This document shows positions 13,884 to 20,813 of a stretch of 22,406 nt of DNA, piece after piece (within the stretch, counting starts at the first letter, position 1; each line of letters starts with the position of its first letter). The stretch is from positions 1-22,406 of IMG/VR virus record IMGVR_UViG_3300044796_000078; one strand, written 5' to 3'. Below the pieces are notes generated by a model. The model saw only the letters and a program-made list of their open reading frames with translations. It was not told the origin of the DNA and did no database searches. The position numbers and the translations under genes are program-made. Source of the stretch: a virus.

Positions 13884-13891
13884 CCTCCTAG
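13884..13891. repeat. 8-base direct repeat at the downstream edge of the HNH gene
   Basis: CCTCCTAG (CTAGGAGG on the transcribed strand) occurs here and again at 14407-14414. The two copies bracket the HNH coding region, and each acts as the Shine-Dalgarno of the gene after it. Eight bases of ribosome-binding sequence can match by chance. Confidence 0.5.
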
Positions 13892-14403
13892 ATGTGTTTC
13901 CAATTTCTTCTATTGATAACATCTACTATAGTATAATATTTAACGCCATATATATTTGCCAATTCCTTCATGGAAATTCCTGTTTTATGTAATTTCCTAA
14001 TTTTTAGCACTTTTTTTTCATCCAATTTAGAAAGTGGATGTTCTTTCCCTACATTTATATGATATTCACCATTATGTCGTTGTCGTATTTCATCAATTTT
14101 ATTTTCTTTGTAGGTCCCAAGTTTCATGTGGTCAGGATTACAACAAGCTGGCTGATAATCCCCAGGACATTTATGTAAAACAATTAAACCATCTGGAATT
14201 TCACCTTTAAATGCAAGCCAAGCTGCTCTATGAGTATTTAAATGAAATCTTTCTGTTCCATTCCAATAGACAATTTTACCATAACCCTGTTTGTGTTTTC
14301 CAAGATTCCAAATCCAACACCCATTTTCATTAATAGTTACGTTTTTCTTAATTCTTTCTGTTATAATTTTCTTAAAATGTTCAACGTCTTCTATGATTTT
14401 CAT
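13888..14403 (-). CDS. HNH homing-type endonuclease inserted in the virion gene cluster
   Basis: 171 residues from the ATG at 14403 (MKIIEDVEHFKKIITERIKK), which has AGGAGG three bases upstream. HNH_3-type core: CWIWNLGKHKQGYGKIVY, then THRAAWLAFKGEIPDG, LIVLHKCPGDYQPACCNPDH and MKLGTYKEN, with the catalytic His and Cys/His metal set. The C-terminal HTH-like segment (LSKLDEKKVLKIRKLHKTGI ... NRRNWKHI) is the same kind as that of the HNH at 1844, so the two are related. It has its own promoter (14426-14454), lies between genes that otherwise overlap or nearly touch, and its TAG stop overlaps the next gene's AGGAGG. It is a mobile, selfish gene by family and setting. No sign of damage is seen here, unlike the copy at 1531-2191. 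Confidence 0.85.
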   Translation of the reverse strand: MKIIEDVEHFKKIITERIKKNVTINENGCWIWNLGKHKQGYGKIVYWNGTERFHLNTHRAAWLAFKGEIPDGLIVLHKCPGDYQPACCNPDHMKLGTYKENKIDEIRQRHNGEYHINVGKEHPLSKLDEKKVLKIRKLHKTGISMKELANIYGVKYYTIVDVINRRNWKHI

Positions 14404-14406
14404 AAT

Positions 14407-14414
14407 CCTCCTAG
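14407..14414. repeat. 8-base direct repeat at the upstream edge of the HNH gene
   Basis: Same CCTCCTAG as at 13884-13891. On the transcribed strand it forms the Shine-Dalgarno CTAGGAGG of the HNH gene. It may be the original ribosome binding site of the interrupted downstream gene, with the other copy carried in or duplicated. Confidence 0.5.
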
Positions 14415-14425
14415 GGTATATGCAA

Positions 14426-14454
14426 ATCATATATGGTTTACTTTTTTAAGTCAA
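14426..14454 (-). promoter_or_regulatory. Sigma70-type promoter of the HNH gene
   Basis: On the minus strand TTGACT (14449-14454) and TATGAT (14426-14431) are separated by exactly 17 bases, matching consensus at 5 of 6 positions in each box. It lies in the short gap before the HNH gene, so that gene can be expressed apart from the late operon. Predicted start of the mRNA is near 14419. Confidence 0.7.
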
Positions 14455-14469
14455 ATTACACCATACCCC

Positions 14470-15156
14470 TTAGGTTAAATAGTTTGGTAATTGACCGAAT
14501 GAACCTTGATAGCCACCGCCACCACCACCGCCAACATCAAAGGCATTCGATTGACCACCGCTGCCTTTATTCATTCCCTGCACGAAGTTGCTTAATCCTG
14601 AATATGCTGCGCCCCCTGCTGGACCACCAAACGCATTGGCTGCGGCATTTAGTCCAGTGTCTAGAATCTTACCAGCAAAGCTGAGTTGTCCTTCTTGACC
14701 AGGGTCGTAAGCATTTTCAAATGGTCTTGCATTAAGACTTGTGTTTGTGATCTGATTGTATTGATTCAGAAGATCATTGATCGATTGACGGCGATATTGT
14801 TCTTTCATCTGGGCCAGTTGAGTTTGAAGATTAGCTCCAGCTGCTCCTAATGACTGACCAAATCCAGAAGTCATTAACCCAGATCCCATTGCATTAGCTC
14901 CACCAAATCTTTCGGCTATTTGTGGGATAGTTTGTTGCTCAAATTGTTGTAAATAGGGTTTTTCGAAGTTTTTATAGACATCAGATTGAGGATTAAGATA
15001 ATCCGACAATAGCCCCATGGCATCTTTATATCCGCCTTGAGCTAATTGATTCTGCTGTTTATTTACGTTTGAAAGAGTTTTCTCCTGACCTCGATTATAA
15101 TTTGAAACTTTCTGCCAGCTCGGTTCTCTTCCTTCTTCCCAAAATGGATTTGCCAT
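14470..15156 (-). CDS. Gln/Gly-rich putative internal virion protein
   Basis: 228 residues from the ATG at 15156 (MANPFWEEGREPSWQKVSNY), chosen because AAAGGGGT is just upstream; a GTG at 15177 is a weaker alternative. The helical core (FEKPYLQQFEQQTIPQIAER, then FGGANAMGSGLMTSGFGQSL and AQMKEQYRRQSINDLLNQY) resembles a pattern I associate with uncharacterised proteins of many tailed phages next to tail hub and ejection genes. The C-terminus is Gly/Ala-rich and ends in a run of seven glycines (GGGGGGGYQGSFGQLPNYL). Likely part of the virion interior or neck. No named domain. It is the first of three similar low-complexity genes. Confidence 0.65.
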   Translation of the reverse strand: MANPFWEEGREPSWQKVSNYNRGQEKTLSNVNKQQNQLAQGGYKDAMGLLSDYLNPQSDVYKNFEKPYLQQFEQQTIPQIAERFGGANAMGSGLMTSGFGQSLGAAGANLQTQLAQMKEQYRRQSINDLLNQYNQITNTSLNARPFENAYDPGQEGQLSFAGKILDTGLNAAANAFGGPAGGAAYSGLSNFVQGMNKGSGGQSNAFDVGGGGGGGYQGSFGQLPNYLT

Positions 15157-15201
15157 ATTTACCCCTTTTTCTTTCACTGTATTTGAGAAAATTGATTTCG
15201 T

Positions 15202-15699
15202 CTAGTTTTTAGTATATTCCAAGGTTATATAAACCTGGGTTAAAGTCTGATTCCCTGTAATAATGACAACATTTGTCTGAGTTGCATAAATCTCAATCAT
15301 TCTAGCGACAGTGGTAGAAGCATAAGGAAGAGGTAAAAATGATATAGGAGGAACATTATTAGTTGCAGTGCCAAATATTCTAGTGGGATTAACAATTCCC
15401 GTAATTCCATGAGCAAAAGAATAAGTGGTAGTCGGATTTAATGGCCCTCCATTAAGAGCAACCATATCAAATGTTTTTCTATAGACGTTTCTAAACTTCT
15501 GCGTGCTGCTGGGATCAAAATATAAATTGAATGAGGCAATCTCTTGAGGAATGTAAAGAGCTCCCTCTTTTGTATTGACCACCCCATTTATTCTTTTAAC
15601 CATTAATTCCATCTCAATACGCCATTGATCGATCTCATCGGGCAGATCGAAAGAGATTGGCAACTGATTAGAAATAAGTGGTAAGTCTGATCCAAACAT
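15202..15699 (-). CDS. Putative virion structural protein of unknown role
   Basis: 165 residues: MFGSDLPLISNQLPISFDLP, then DEIDQWRIEMELMVKRINGV, KFRNVYRKTFDMVALNGGPL, FAHGITGIVNPTRIFGTATN, LPLPYASTTVARMIEIYATQ and a C-terminal VVIITGNQTLTQVYITLEYT. The layout (short N-terminal helix, FRKTFDMVALNGG-like middle, HGI motif, LPYA, and a final ITG..T..YVTLEY beta strand) is recurrent among small virion proteins of uncultured tailed phages. Its ATG follows the hub gene's TAA directly, so they are translated together. Probably a tail or fibre-anchor component; function unknown. Confidence 0.65.
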   Translation of the reverse strand: MFGSDLPLISNQLPISFDLPDEIDQWRIEMELMVKRINGVVNTKEGALYIPQEIASFNLYFDPSSTQKFRNVYRKTFDMVALNGGPLNPTTTYSFAHGITGIVNPTRIFGTATNNVPPISFLPLPYASTTVARMIEIYATQTNVVIITGNQTLTQVYITLEYTKN

Positions 15700-17961
15700 T
15701 TAGAATATCTGCTTTCCAGCCCTTCTGGCATGGATTGTAATTGCGTTCAATGACCATTCTTGACGATGAGTTTCAAGCGTTGACATAAGCGCATCTCCAT
15801 AGGTAAACTCAATTCTAATTAATTGACCGTACAATGTCTTGTAGAGCCTATGCCATAGAATATTAGATGCTCCAATAATATTGTTTCCAAAGAATGGCTG
15901 AGCTTGAGATGTTTCAATGGTATTTTGACCTACATTAATATCTCCTGCATATGCTTGATATGTGTTTGAGAACACATTAACAGTCATGGCAGCAGATTGG
16001 GAAACTTCTAAAAGAAGATCAATGTAAGAAATCTTAACTTGTTGACCTTTCTTTTGATATGGATTGAAGTCTTTTGTTACGATATCCATCTTAGGAAATA
16101 ACGCAATTTGACCTCCGCCAATATAAGTAATCCCTGCAGGAGCTGGAGTAAACGCAAAATCAGCGACATAAATACCTTGAGTAAAATCATATTTATATAA
16201 ATCTAGGAAATTATCATCAACATATTTCGCTTGATAAATTTGATTGTTAAGATTCGTAGTGACAGGAGCCGGCACAGTATTAATAAACATTAATCCTGTA
16301 ATGAAAATTATCTCTTGATCGACAAGGTTATGATTTGGGACATTTATTCTTATTGGTGTTACAGTTAAATCAATCGAGGCAATGAAATTCTGTGGATCGT
16401 CGGGGGTTTTATAGCCATAATAATGAATATATCCTGCTTGATTTCCGATTACTACCCTTTCGAATTCAGCAACAGATGAAACGGTATCCCATGTGATATC
16501 TTCGTCATCCCAAAATACATCTGTAGAATCCCAGGTTACTCCTAAAATAGGCTGTAAGTATCCAAACACGGTTACATTATCTCTAAACTGAGCATACGTT
16601 TGATTTCGGTAATTATATACCAGGACTGTATTAGGAAAGTATTGAGTTGGAGAGGACATAATAGCATCATTATAATTCCAAAAAGCTAGTTCTCTTCTAA
16701 AGTCTCGCATACCATGAACTCTTTCGGGTCCTGCTAAAGTATTTAGCATTGAGAAGACAAGATCAGGAATCTTTTCATCAATACGAGTGACTGAATTAGA
16801 CGTTGAAACGGTTAAAGCTCGATTGCCGACAGCTATGTCACCACTATCAAAAAGAATGCCTGAGAATGTGCTTTCCGAACCAAAATCAGAAGATATCCTT
16901 TCAAAAAGAAACGGTGTGCCATACTCTCCCATATATCTAAGTTGCCATGTTGAACGCTCAAACCTTACAATCAAAGTATTTTTAAAAAGAGTAGCACCGA
17001 TAATTTTTTCTGCTGTTGGAGCGTCAGCGAAACCACCTTTACCAAAAATATTAACTTGCCATGCATCTGCTTGTGTGGGGTCCCCTTGTTGAGAAAATCT
17101 CGCACGAGCAAAGAAGTTCTTATTTGCAGGATCTGCAAGGGCAACCCCTTCAATTGTGTTTAGAGCGATCAATCGACCATAATAGGGAATTAGGATAAGC
17201 GCTTCTAACAGTAATTGACCAGCACCATCTAATGCAGGAGAAAAGTTTGTATAGGTTATATTATCAGTAGTGTAGCGCATTGGTGTTGCGGCAGTATCTA
17301 AAAACTTTGTAATGAAAAATAATCGAATACTCGAATCTACTCCCCTAAAGTTTGTAGACCAAACGAAATTATCATCTGCACCTGTCCAGGTAAAACCTAC
17401 AACATCATTGAAATTGACTCCGTCGAAGGTATAGGCATATATGGTGTCAAAGAAAACCGTCTGCTCGAAATTGATTGAGGCGATTTCTCTTGTTTCGGCT
17501 CCCATTACAGGAAGACCAGGGAAATAGTTCAAAGAGTTTACAGTTCCATTGAATGGCCCAGCAACAAAAATGCTGGTTGTCATTACTCCAGTTACATAAT
17601 TAAATGTTCCGGTTCCTGCGGGATCTCCGACAAGAATCCCATTGGCTAAAGGATCAGTATAGATATTGCTATTATAACCTATATCAATGGAACCCGGTTC
17701 AAAGGTAGCAGTTGATTCTAGACCTAGCAATGTTTTAACATTGGCAACACCATCGACAAAAGAAATAACGGTTGGAGTTGTCAAAACCCTTCTTAGCCTT
17801 CCAACCAATTCAAGGCACTCTCTTTTTATAAGTCTATCACGAAATACATAGGCATTACGCAAGACAGGAAAAGCCTTATCAATCAATAGAAAAGGCTTCT
17901 TATCAGTCTCAAGACCTCCTCCATCGAATGCGGTAATTGTGAAAGGCTCTAATGGGGTCAT
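15700..17961 (-). CDS. Tail hub / DNA-stabilisation protein, P22 gp10-like
   Basis: 753 residues, the second-largest protein here. Features that recall P22 gp10 (packaged DNA stabilisation protein, a tail hub): an N-terminal mixed region (FPVLRNAYVFRDRLIKRECL ELVGRLRR), a central region with an IALN... and RARFSQQGDPTQADAWQ sequence, then LIVRFERSTWQLRYMGEYGT PFLFERIS and DIAVGNRALTVSTSNSVTRI DEKIPDLVF, all in the order expected of that family's repeated beta-sheet body. The C-terminal part is all-beta. It would close the head after packaging and hold the tail parts. The match is by eye and weak enough that another tail-tube or hub protein is possible. Its ATG overlaps the end of the preceding gene by 4 bases (ATGA). 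Confidence 0.55.
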   Translation of the reverse strand: MTPLEPFTITAFDGGGLETDKKPFLLIDKAFPVLRNAYVFRDRLIKRECLELVGRLRRVLTTPTVISFVDGVANVKTLLGLESTATFEPGSIDIGYNSNIYTDPLANGILVGDPAGTGTFNYVTGVMTTSIFVAGPFNGTVNSLNYFPGLPVMGAETREIASINFEQTVFFDTIYAYTFDGVNFNDVVGFTWTGADDNFVWSTNFRGVDSSIRLFFITKFLDTAATPMRYTTDNITYTNFSPALDGAGQLLLEALILIPYYGRLIALNTIEGVALADPANKNFFARARFSQQGDPTQADAWQVNIFGKGGFADAPTAEKIIGATLFKNTLIVRFERSTWQLRYMGEYGTPFLFERISSDFGSESTFSGILFDSGDIAVGNRALTVSTSNSVTRIDEKIPDLVFSMLNTLAGPERVHGMRDFRRELAFWNYNDAIMSSPTQYFPNTVLVYNYRNQTYAQFRDNVTVFGYLQPILGVTWDSTDVFWDDEDITWDTVSSVAEFERVVIGNQAGYIHYYGYKTPDDPQNFIASIDLTVTPIRINVPNHNLVDQEIIFITGLMFINTVPAPVTTNLNNQIYQAKYVDDNFLDLYKYDFTQGIYVADFAFTPAPAGITYIGGGQIALFPKMDIVTKDFNPYQKKGQQVKISYIDLLLEVSQSAAMTVNVFSNTYQAYAGDINVGQNTIETSQAQPFFGNNIIGASNILWHRLYKTLYGQLIRIEFTYGDALMSTLETHRQEWSLNAITIHARRAGKQIF

Positions 17962-18590
17962 GTTTTAGGTCCGATAATTAAATAATTAAAAGGTGTGTTT
18001 TTTGGAATTCCAGAGGTTGCAAGTCTTATTGTCGTAGTTGTATAGGATCCTAATCCCCAGTTATAACCTGTGTTAACAACATTCAACTGAGTGGCAAAAG
18101 CAACCCAAGGGATAGCTGCAACACCTGCAAGAGTAAATCCTTCTCCACCTAAAATATAATTATAAGTTGTTGAGCCAACTCCTCCCACAAAAGATGTTTG
18201 ACCGGCTAGCATGGTTCCCCATGTCATCCATAAACCACCTGGAAGGAAAGAGCTTCCTTGAGCCGCATTCGTCGGTTTAATATTCGTCATCTGAATGATA
18301 GCACCTTGATTTCTCAAAGGATCTGCACCAGTAGATTCTTGCTGCCATACCATATTTGCAAATGGTGTAGCTCCAAGTGATTGACCATATATTGCGCATT
18401 CATCTGCAACGGTAACTTGATTGGCTACATTAGGCATCTCAATGAATCTATGCTTACCTGCATTTGTAAGATTCAAATCAAAGTGATTCTTTGCTAAATA
18501 AGTAAATAGATCGCTAAAGTTGGCTCTAACTTGTGGTTTAGAGTTTCCTAAAGATTGCCCATCATTTGGGATGCCTACTGTATAAGTCAT
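17958..18590 (-). CDS. Putative tail fibre-like virion protein
   Basis: 210 residues beginning MTYTVGIPNDGQSLGNSKPQ VRANFSDLF. The stretch IPNDGQSLGNSKPQVRANF, followed by GKHRFIEMPN and VTVADECAIYGQ, recurs in tail fibre or base proteins of many uncultured phages. The rest is beta-rich and hydrophobic (GGLWMTWGTMLAGQTSFVGG, YNYILGGEGFTLAG), ending FNYLIIGPKT. It is preceded by the AAAGGAAAATAAA leader shared with two neighbouring genes. Probable fibre or tail-tip component; no enzyme motif. Confidence 0.6.
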   Translation of the reverse strand: MTYTVGIPNDGQSLGNSKPQVRANFSDLFTYLAKNHFDLNLTNAGKHRFIEMPNVANQVTVADECAIYGQSLGATPFANMVWQQESTGADPLRNQGAIIQMTNIKPTNAAQGSSFLPGGLWMTWGTMLAGQTSFVGGVGSTTYNYILGGEGFTLAGVAAIPWVAFATQLNVVNTGYNWGLGSYTTTTIRLATSGIPKNTPFNYLIIGPKT

Positions 18591-18591
18591 T

Positions 18592-18777
18592 TTATTTTCC
18601 TTTTCTTAGTTTGCCAAGTGTTTCGGCTAAAACTGCTCTTTTTTTAAGTGTTGGATTTTTTGAATGTTCTGCTTTCTTAAGTTTTGAGACAGGTATTTTC
18701 TTTCCTTCAGGAACTCCTAACTCTTTATGGAGAGCACCTTTTTTCATATGCATCTTTTGAATGAATTTTTCAGACAT
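18592..18777 (-). CDS. Small basic phage protein ending LRKGK
   Basis: 61 residues, about one-third Lys/Arg: MSEKFIQKMHMKKGALHKEL GVPEGKKIPVSKLKKAEHSK, then NPTLKKRAVLAETLGKLRKG K. The pattern KKGALHKELGVPEGKKIP and the KAEHSKNPTLKKRA tail recur in many tailed phages and are thought to be virion or DNA-binding components, though not experimentally assigned. It ends one base before the next gene's ATG. Its last codons, AAA GGA AAA TAA, also serve as the ribosome binding site of the gene at 18590. Confidence 0.75.
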   Translation of the reverse strand: MSEKFIQKMHMKKGALHKELGVPEGKKIPVSKLKKAEHSKNPTLKKRAVLAETLGKLRKGK

Positions 18778-18778
18778 T

Positions 18779-18949
18779 TTATTTACCTTTCTTTTTTTTT
18801 GAAATACCAGCTTCAGACAATGCTATGGCAATTCCTTGCTTAGGATTAGTTACCAGGGGGCCCTTTTTGGAACCGCTGTGTAATTTTCCCTCTTTCATTT
18901 CGTGCATGACTTTTTTGACTTTTGATTTTTCTTTTTTAGTTTCTTTCAT
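18779..18949 (-). CDS. DUF6496-like small basic protein
   Basis: 56 residues from the ATG at 18949 (MKETKKEKSKVKKVMHEMKE), preferred because AAAGGAAAG sits upstream; a longer frame to 18991 overlaps the preceding gene. VKKVMHEMKEGKLHSGSKKG followed by PLVTNPKQGIAIALSEA is the signature of the DUF6496 family, found in phages and bacteria with unknown function. It is very basic and ends ISKKKKGK. Its C-terminal codons AAA GGT AAA TAA double as the ribosome binding site of the following gene (18777). Adjacent small basic genes suggest a paired role in the head. Confidence 0.75.
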   Translation of the reverse strand: MKETKKEKSKVKKVMHEMKEGKLHSGSKKGPLVTNPKQGIAIALSEAGISKKKKGK

Positions 18950-18960
18950 TTTACTTTCCT

Positions 18961-20046
18961 TTATGAACCAGAGCCTTGGCCGCCGAACCATCCGAAGCCA
19001 GAACCACTGTTATTGTTTAATTGATCTGCAAATATAGATTGCATTTGATTTTTTCCAAGCTCTGCATATGTTCGAGTGAATGCGACTTGATAAGCTTCTT
19101 CTAGATATTGACTCATCAAACCAACTCCATCGGGATCGAGTCGATTCTGATAGATCTTTTTAGCGGCTCCAAATGCCAGACATTCCCACCATTCTAATAG
19201 TTCAGGGGTTCCTGTGTAATTTGGATTAGCTGGATCGGTTGTTCCAAGAATTGCTTGTGAGGGCTGCCTATAAGCTATAAATTCGATTGTATAGCCTTTA
19301 TCGGGAACTGGTCTAACTGTAAATTGATTCTGAAAGAACATGATCGCTTGAGGAATTGCGAGCGTTGCAGGACCGTATTGAATTGTGATGTTCTCGCCTT
19401 GAGTAACAAGCTGAGTGAATGTTAAATTTAAAACTTCTCCAGTTTCATAGTTAATTGAACCTCCGGCTACGCAATCACCGATCAAGTTTCCTGCTCCGTC
19501 GTCGGTTACATTTAATGTACTTCCATAAGCAAGGTTTACGGTGATAAGGAGGTTCTGAACTCTTTGCAGTGTGGCTTGAGGATAGACTGGTTGGTGACTT
19601 TCTGTCGCTCCTGTTGAAAATAGAGGAGAAGTAACAGCAGGATTATTATTATAGCTTCGAATAATGGGGGTCGCAGTTGTAAAGCCTGCGTAGGGTCCCG
19701 CGTTTCCGTTACCTTGGGTAAGTGTTTCTTGGTATTGCCAATTATACCAGAATCCAAAGAATTGCCATTGATCATAATAAAGTTGAATGGATCTTTTAGC
19801 ACAAAATACCGGCTGTTGAATTGTTGTGTAATGTTCCATATCGAATGGATATGTATCAATTCCCCTTTGAGTATTAAAAATTAGCTTGTCTTTTAGCTTG
19901 AGAGATCGGTATTGAGCTGGGAAGTCGTAGAGATAAAATGAGTTTATAAAGTCAATGATTTGAGCATCTGTAAGCTCAAAGTCTGTTGCTGATCCTGTCA
20001 AGAATCTAACCTTTTCAATGATGTCGGCGAGTGTTGCTATGCTCAT
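18961..20046 (-). CDS. Neck/tail adaptor-like virion protein
   Basis: 361 residues starting MSIATLADIIEKVRFLTGSA. The N-terminal part (TLADIIEKVRFLTG, LTDAQIIDFINSFYLYDFPA, QYRSLKLKDKLIFNTQRGID) matches a recurrent pattern in head-to-tail adaptor or tail-tube-like phage proteins: a helical start with LTD.QI..FIN, then beta strands. The C-terminus includes an aromatic helix-rich region (LEWWECLAFGAAKKIYQNRL) and a Gly/Ser/Phe tail (GFGWFGGQGSGS). It probably joins the portal to the tail in the neck; exact role not established. It overlaps the previous gene by 4 bases, and the next small gene's leader sits directly after its TAA. Confidence 0.6.
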   Translation of the reverse strand: MSIATLADIIEKVRFLTGSATDFELTDAQIIDFINSFYLYDFPAQYRSLKLKDKLIFNTQRGIDTYPFDMEHYTTIQQPVFCAKRSIQLYYDQWQFFGFWYNWQYQETLTQGNGNAGPYAGFTTATPIIRSYNNNPAVTSPLFSTGATESHQPVYPQATLQRVQNLLITVNLAYGSTLNVTDDGAGNLIGDCVAGGSINYETGEVLNLTFTQLVTQGENITIQYGPATLAIPQAIMFFQNQFTVRPVPDKGYTIEFIAYRQPSQAILGTTDPANPNYTGTPELLEWWECLAFGAAKKIYQNRLDPDGVGLMSQYLEEAYQVAFTRTYAELGKNQMQSIFADQLNNNSGSGFGWFGGQGSGS

Positions 20047-20402
20047 GTGAAGACCTCTATGTTATCGAATGCGTCGTTTAGAATGAAATAAGGACTATAG
20101 TCAAATTGCACTCCTGAACCGACAGGAACCGCAACAGGAGGGGCCTGCGCAGTCGTTACGGGATAAATAAAAGGAGTAAAGTAAGACGTATCAATATCAA
20201 TAACAACGGTATTAGAACCCACCGCAAGAACTTTAGCCCTCTCATTATTTATTTCGACCATACCATATGGGCGACTTACTCGAAATGAAATTATTTCAGA
20301 CAAAACAAAATTGTGCGCAGCCGTAAAAGTAACGGTTGGATATTGCTCATTAGTAATACCGCTAACATAAACAAAGCCGGGCACATTTTGATTTGTTGCC
20401 AT
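20043..20402 (-). CDS. FCCH-like beta-barrel virion protein
   Basis: 119 residues consisting of one beta domain: TVTFTAAHNFVLSEIISFRV, then GMVEINNERAKVLAVGSNTV and IDIDTSYFTPFIYP. The ISFRV...GM..INN..A.VL.V and IDIDTS..TPF arrangement is the pattern annotated as FCCH-like (ubiquitin-activating enzyme E1 barrel) domain in other phage virion proteins. The same arrangement is at the C-terminus of the protein at 20814, so the two are paralogous. The ATG follows directly after the preceding TAA. Likely a capsid- or neck-associated decoration protein. Confidence 0.65.
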   Translation of the reverse strand: MATNQNVPGFVYVSGITNEQYPTVTFTAAHNFVLSEIISFRVSRPYGMVEINNERAKVLAVGSNTVVIDIDTSYFTPFIYPVTTAQAPPVAVPVGSGVQFDYSPYFILNDAFDNIEVFT

Positions 20403-20768
20403 TTACATTACATCCATAGGAGTAAATCTGATTCTTGATTGTACGTCGTAGGTTGTTGGAACACCTCGAACACCGGCTTTTAATTCTGTGTTAGCCATTG
20501 TTCTGATCTTTTTCTTGGTGTTGTTAAGATGCTTAACAATACCCATAGGAAGCTCGCAGACCTCTCCATGAGTTAAACGAATAGTATAGATCGGATCGTC
20601 TTTGAAAAAGCGATAGACGAAGTCTAACCATCCGCCTTGAGCATCTAAGAACTCGAACATCCCTTTACAAGGTTTTTCGTGCTCTTTTCGCAGTTTTTTG
20701 ACTAATTCTTCATATTTTTCTGGAGGAAGACGGTTTTTTGTTGTCTTTGTCATTTCTTTTATTTGCAT
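20403..20768 (-). CDS. Conserved phage head-region protein of unknown function
   Basis: 121 residues: an N-terminal basic helical stretch (MTKTTKNRLPPEKYEELVKK LRKEHEKPCKG) followed by MFEFLDAQGGWLDFVYRFFK, then YTIRLTHGEVCELPMGIVKH LNNTKKKIRTM. The G.F...E.PGG.L.FVYR...L..GEV.E.P..V..HLN pattern is widespread in tailed phages near capsid genes, with no confirmed role. I chose the ATG at 20768 because AAAGGATTAAAA precedes it. It begins just after the UUCG terminator, so its expression is probably lower than that of the capsid genes. Confidence 0.65.
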   Translation of the reverse strand: MQIKEMTKTTKNRLPPEKYEELVKKLRKEHEKPCKGMFEFLDAQGGWLDFVYRFFKDDPIYTIRLTHGEVCELPMGIVKHLNNTKKKIRTMANTELKAGVRGVPTTYDVQSRIRFTPMDVM

Positions 20769-20786
20769 TTTTAATCCTTTATTAAA

Positions 20787-20806
20787 GGGCTGCCCGAAGA
20801 CAGCCC
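20787..20806 (-). terminator. UUCG-tetraloop intrinsic terminator between capsid genes and downstream genes
   Basis: On the transcribed strand, GGGCTGTC-TTCG-GGCAGCCC forms an eight-base-pair stem (one G-T wobble) with the stable TTCG loop, followed by TTTAATAAAGG. The short T-run is only partial, so the terminator is likely leaky, letting some polymerase reach the downstream neck and tail genes. It sits 8 bases after the stop of the gene at 20814 and just before the ribosome binding site of the next gene. Confidence 0.7.
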
Positions 20807-20813
20807 ATGATTA

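Noticed and set aside
13888-13890. Genome-wide TAG recoding, suggested by the in-frame TAG between HNH and the next structural gene
   Set aside because: TAG ends other genes (718, 15202), and no gene in the window shows internal in-frame TAG codons within conserved domains. The shared frame has a one-in-three chance.
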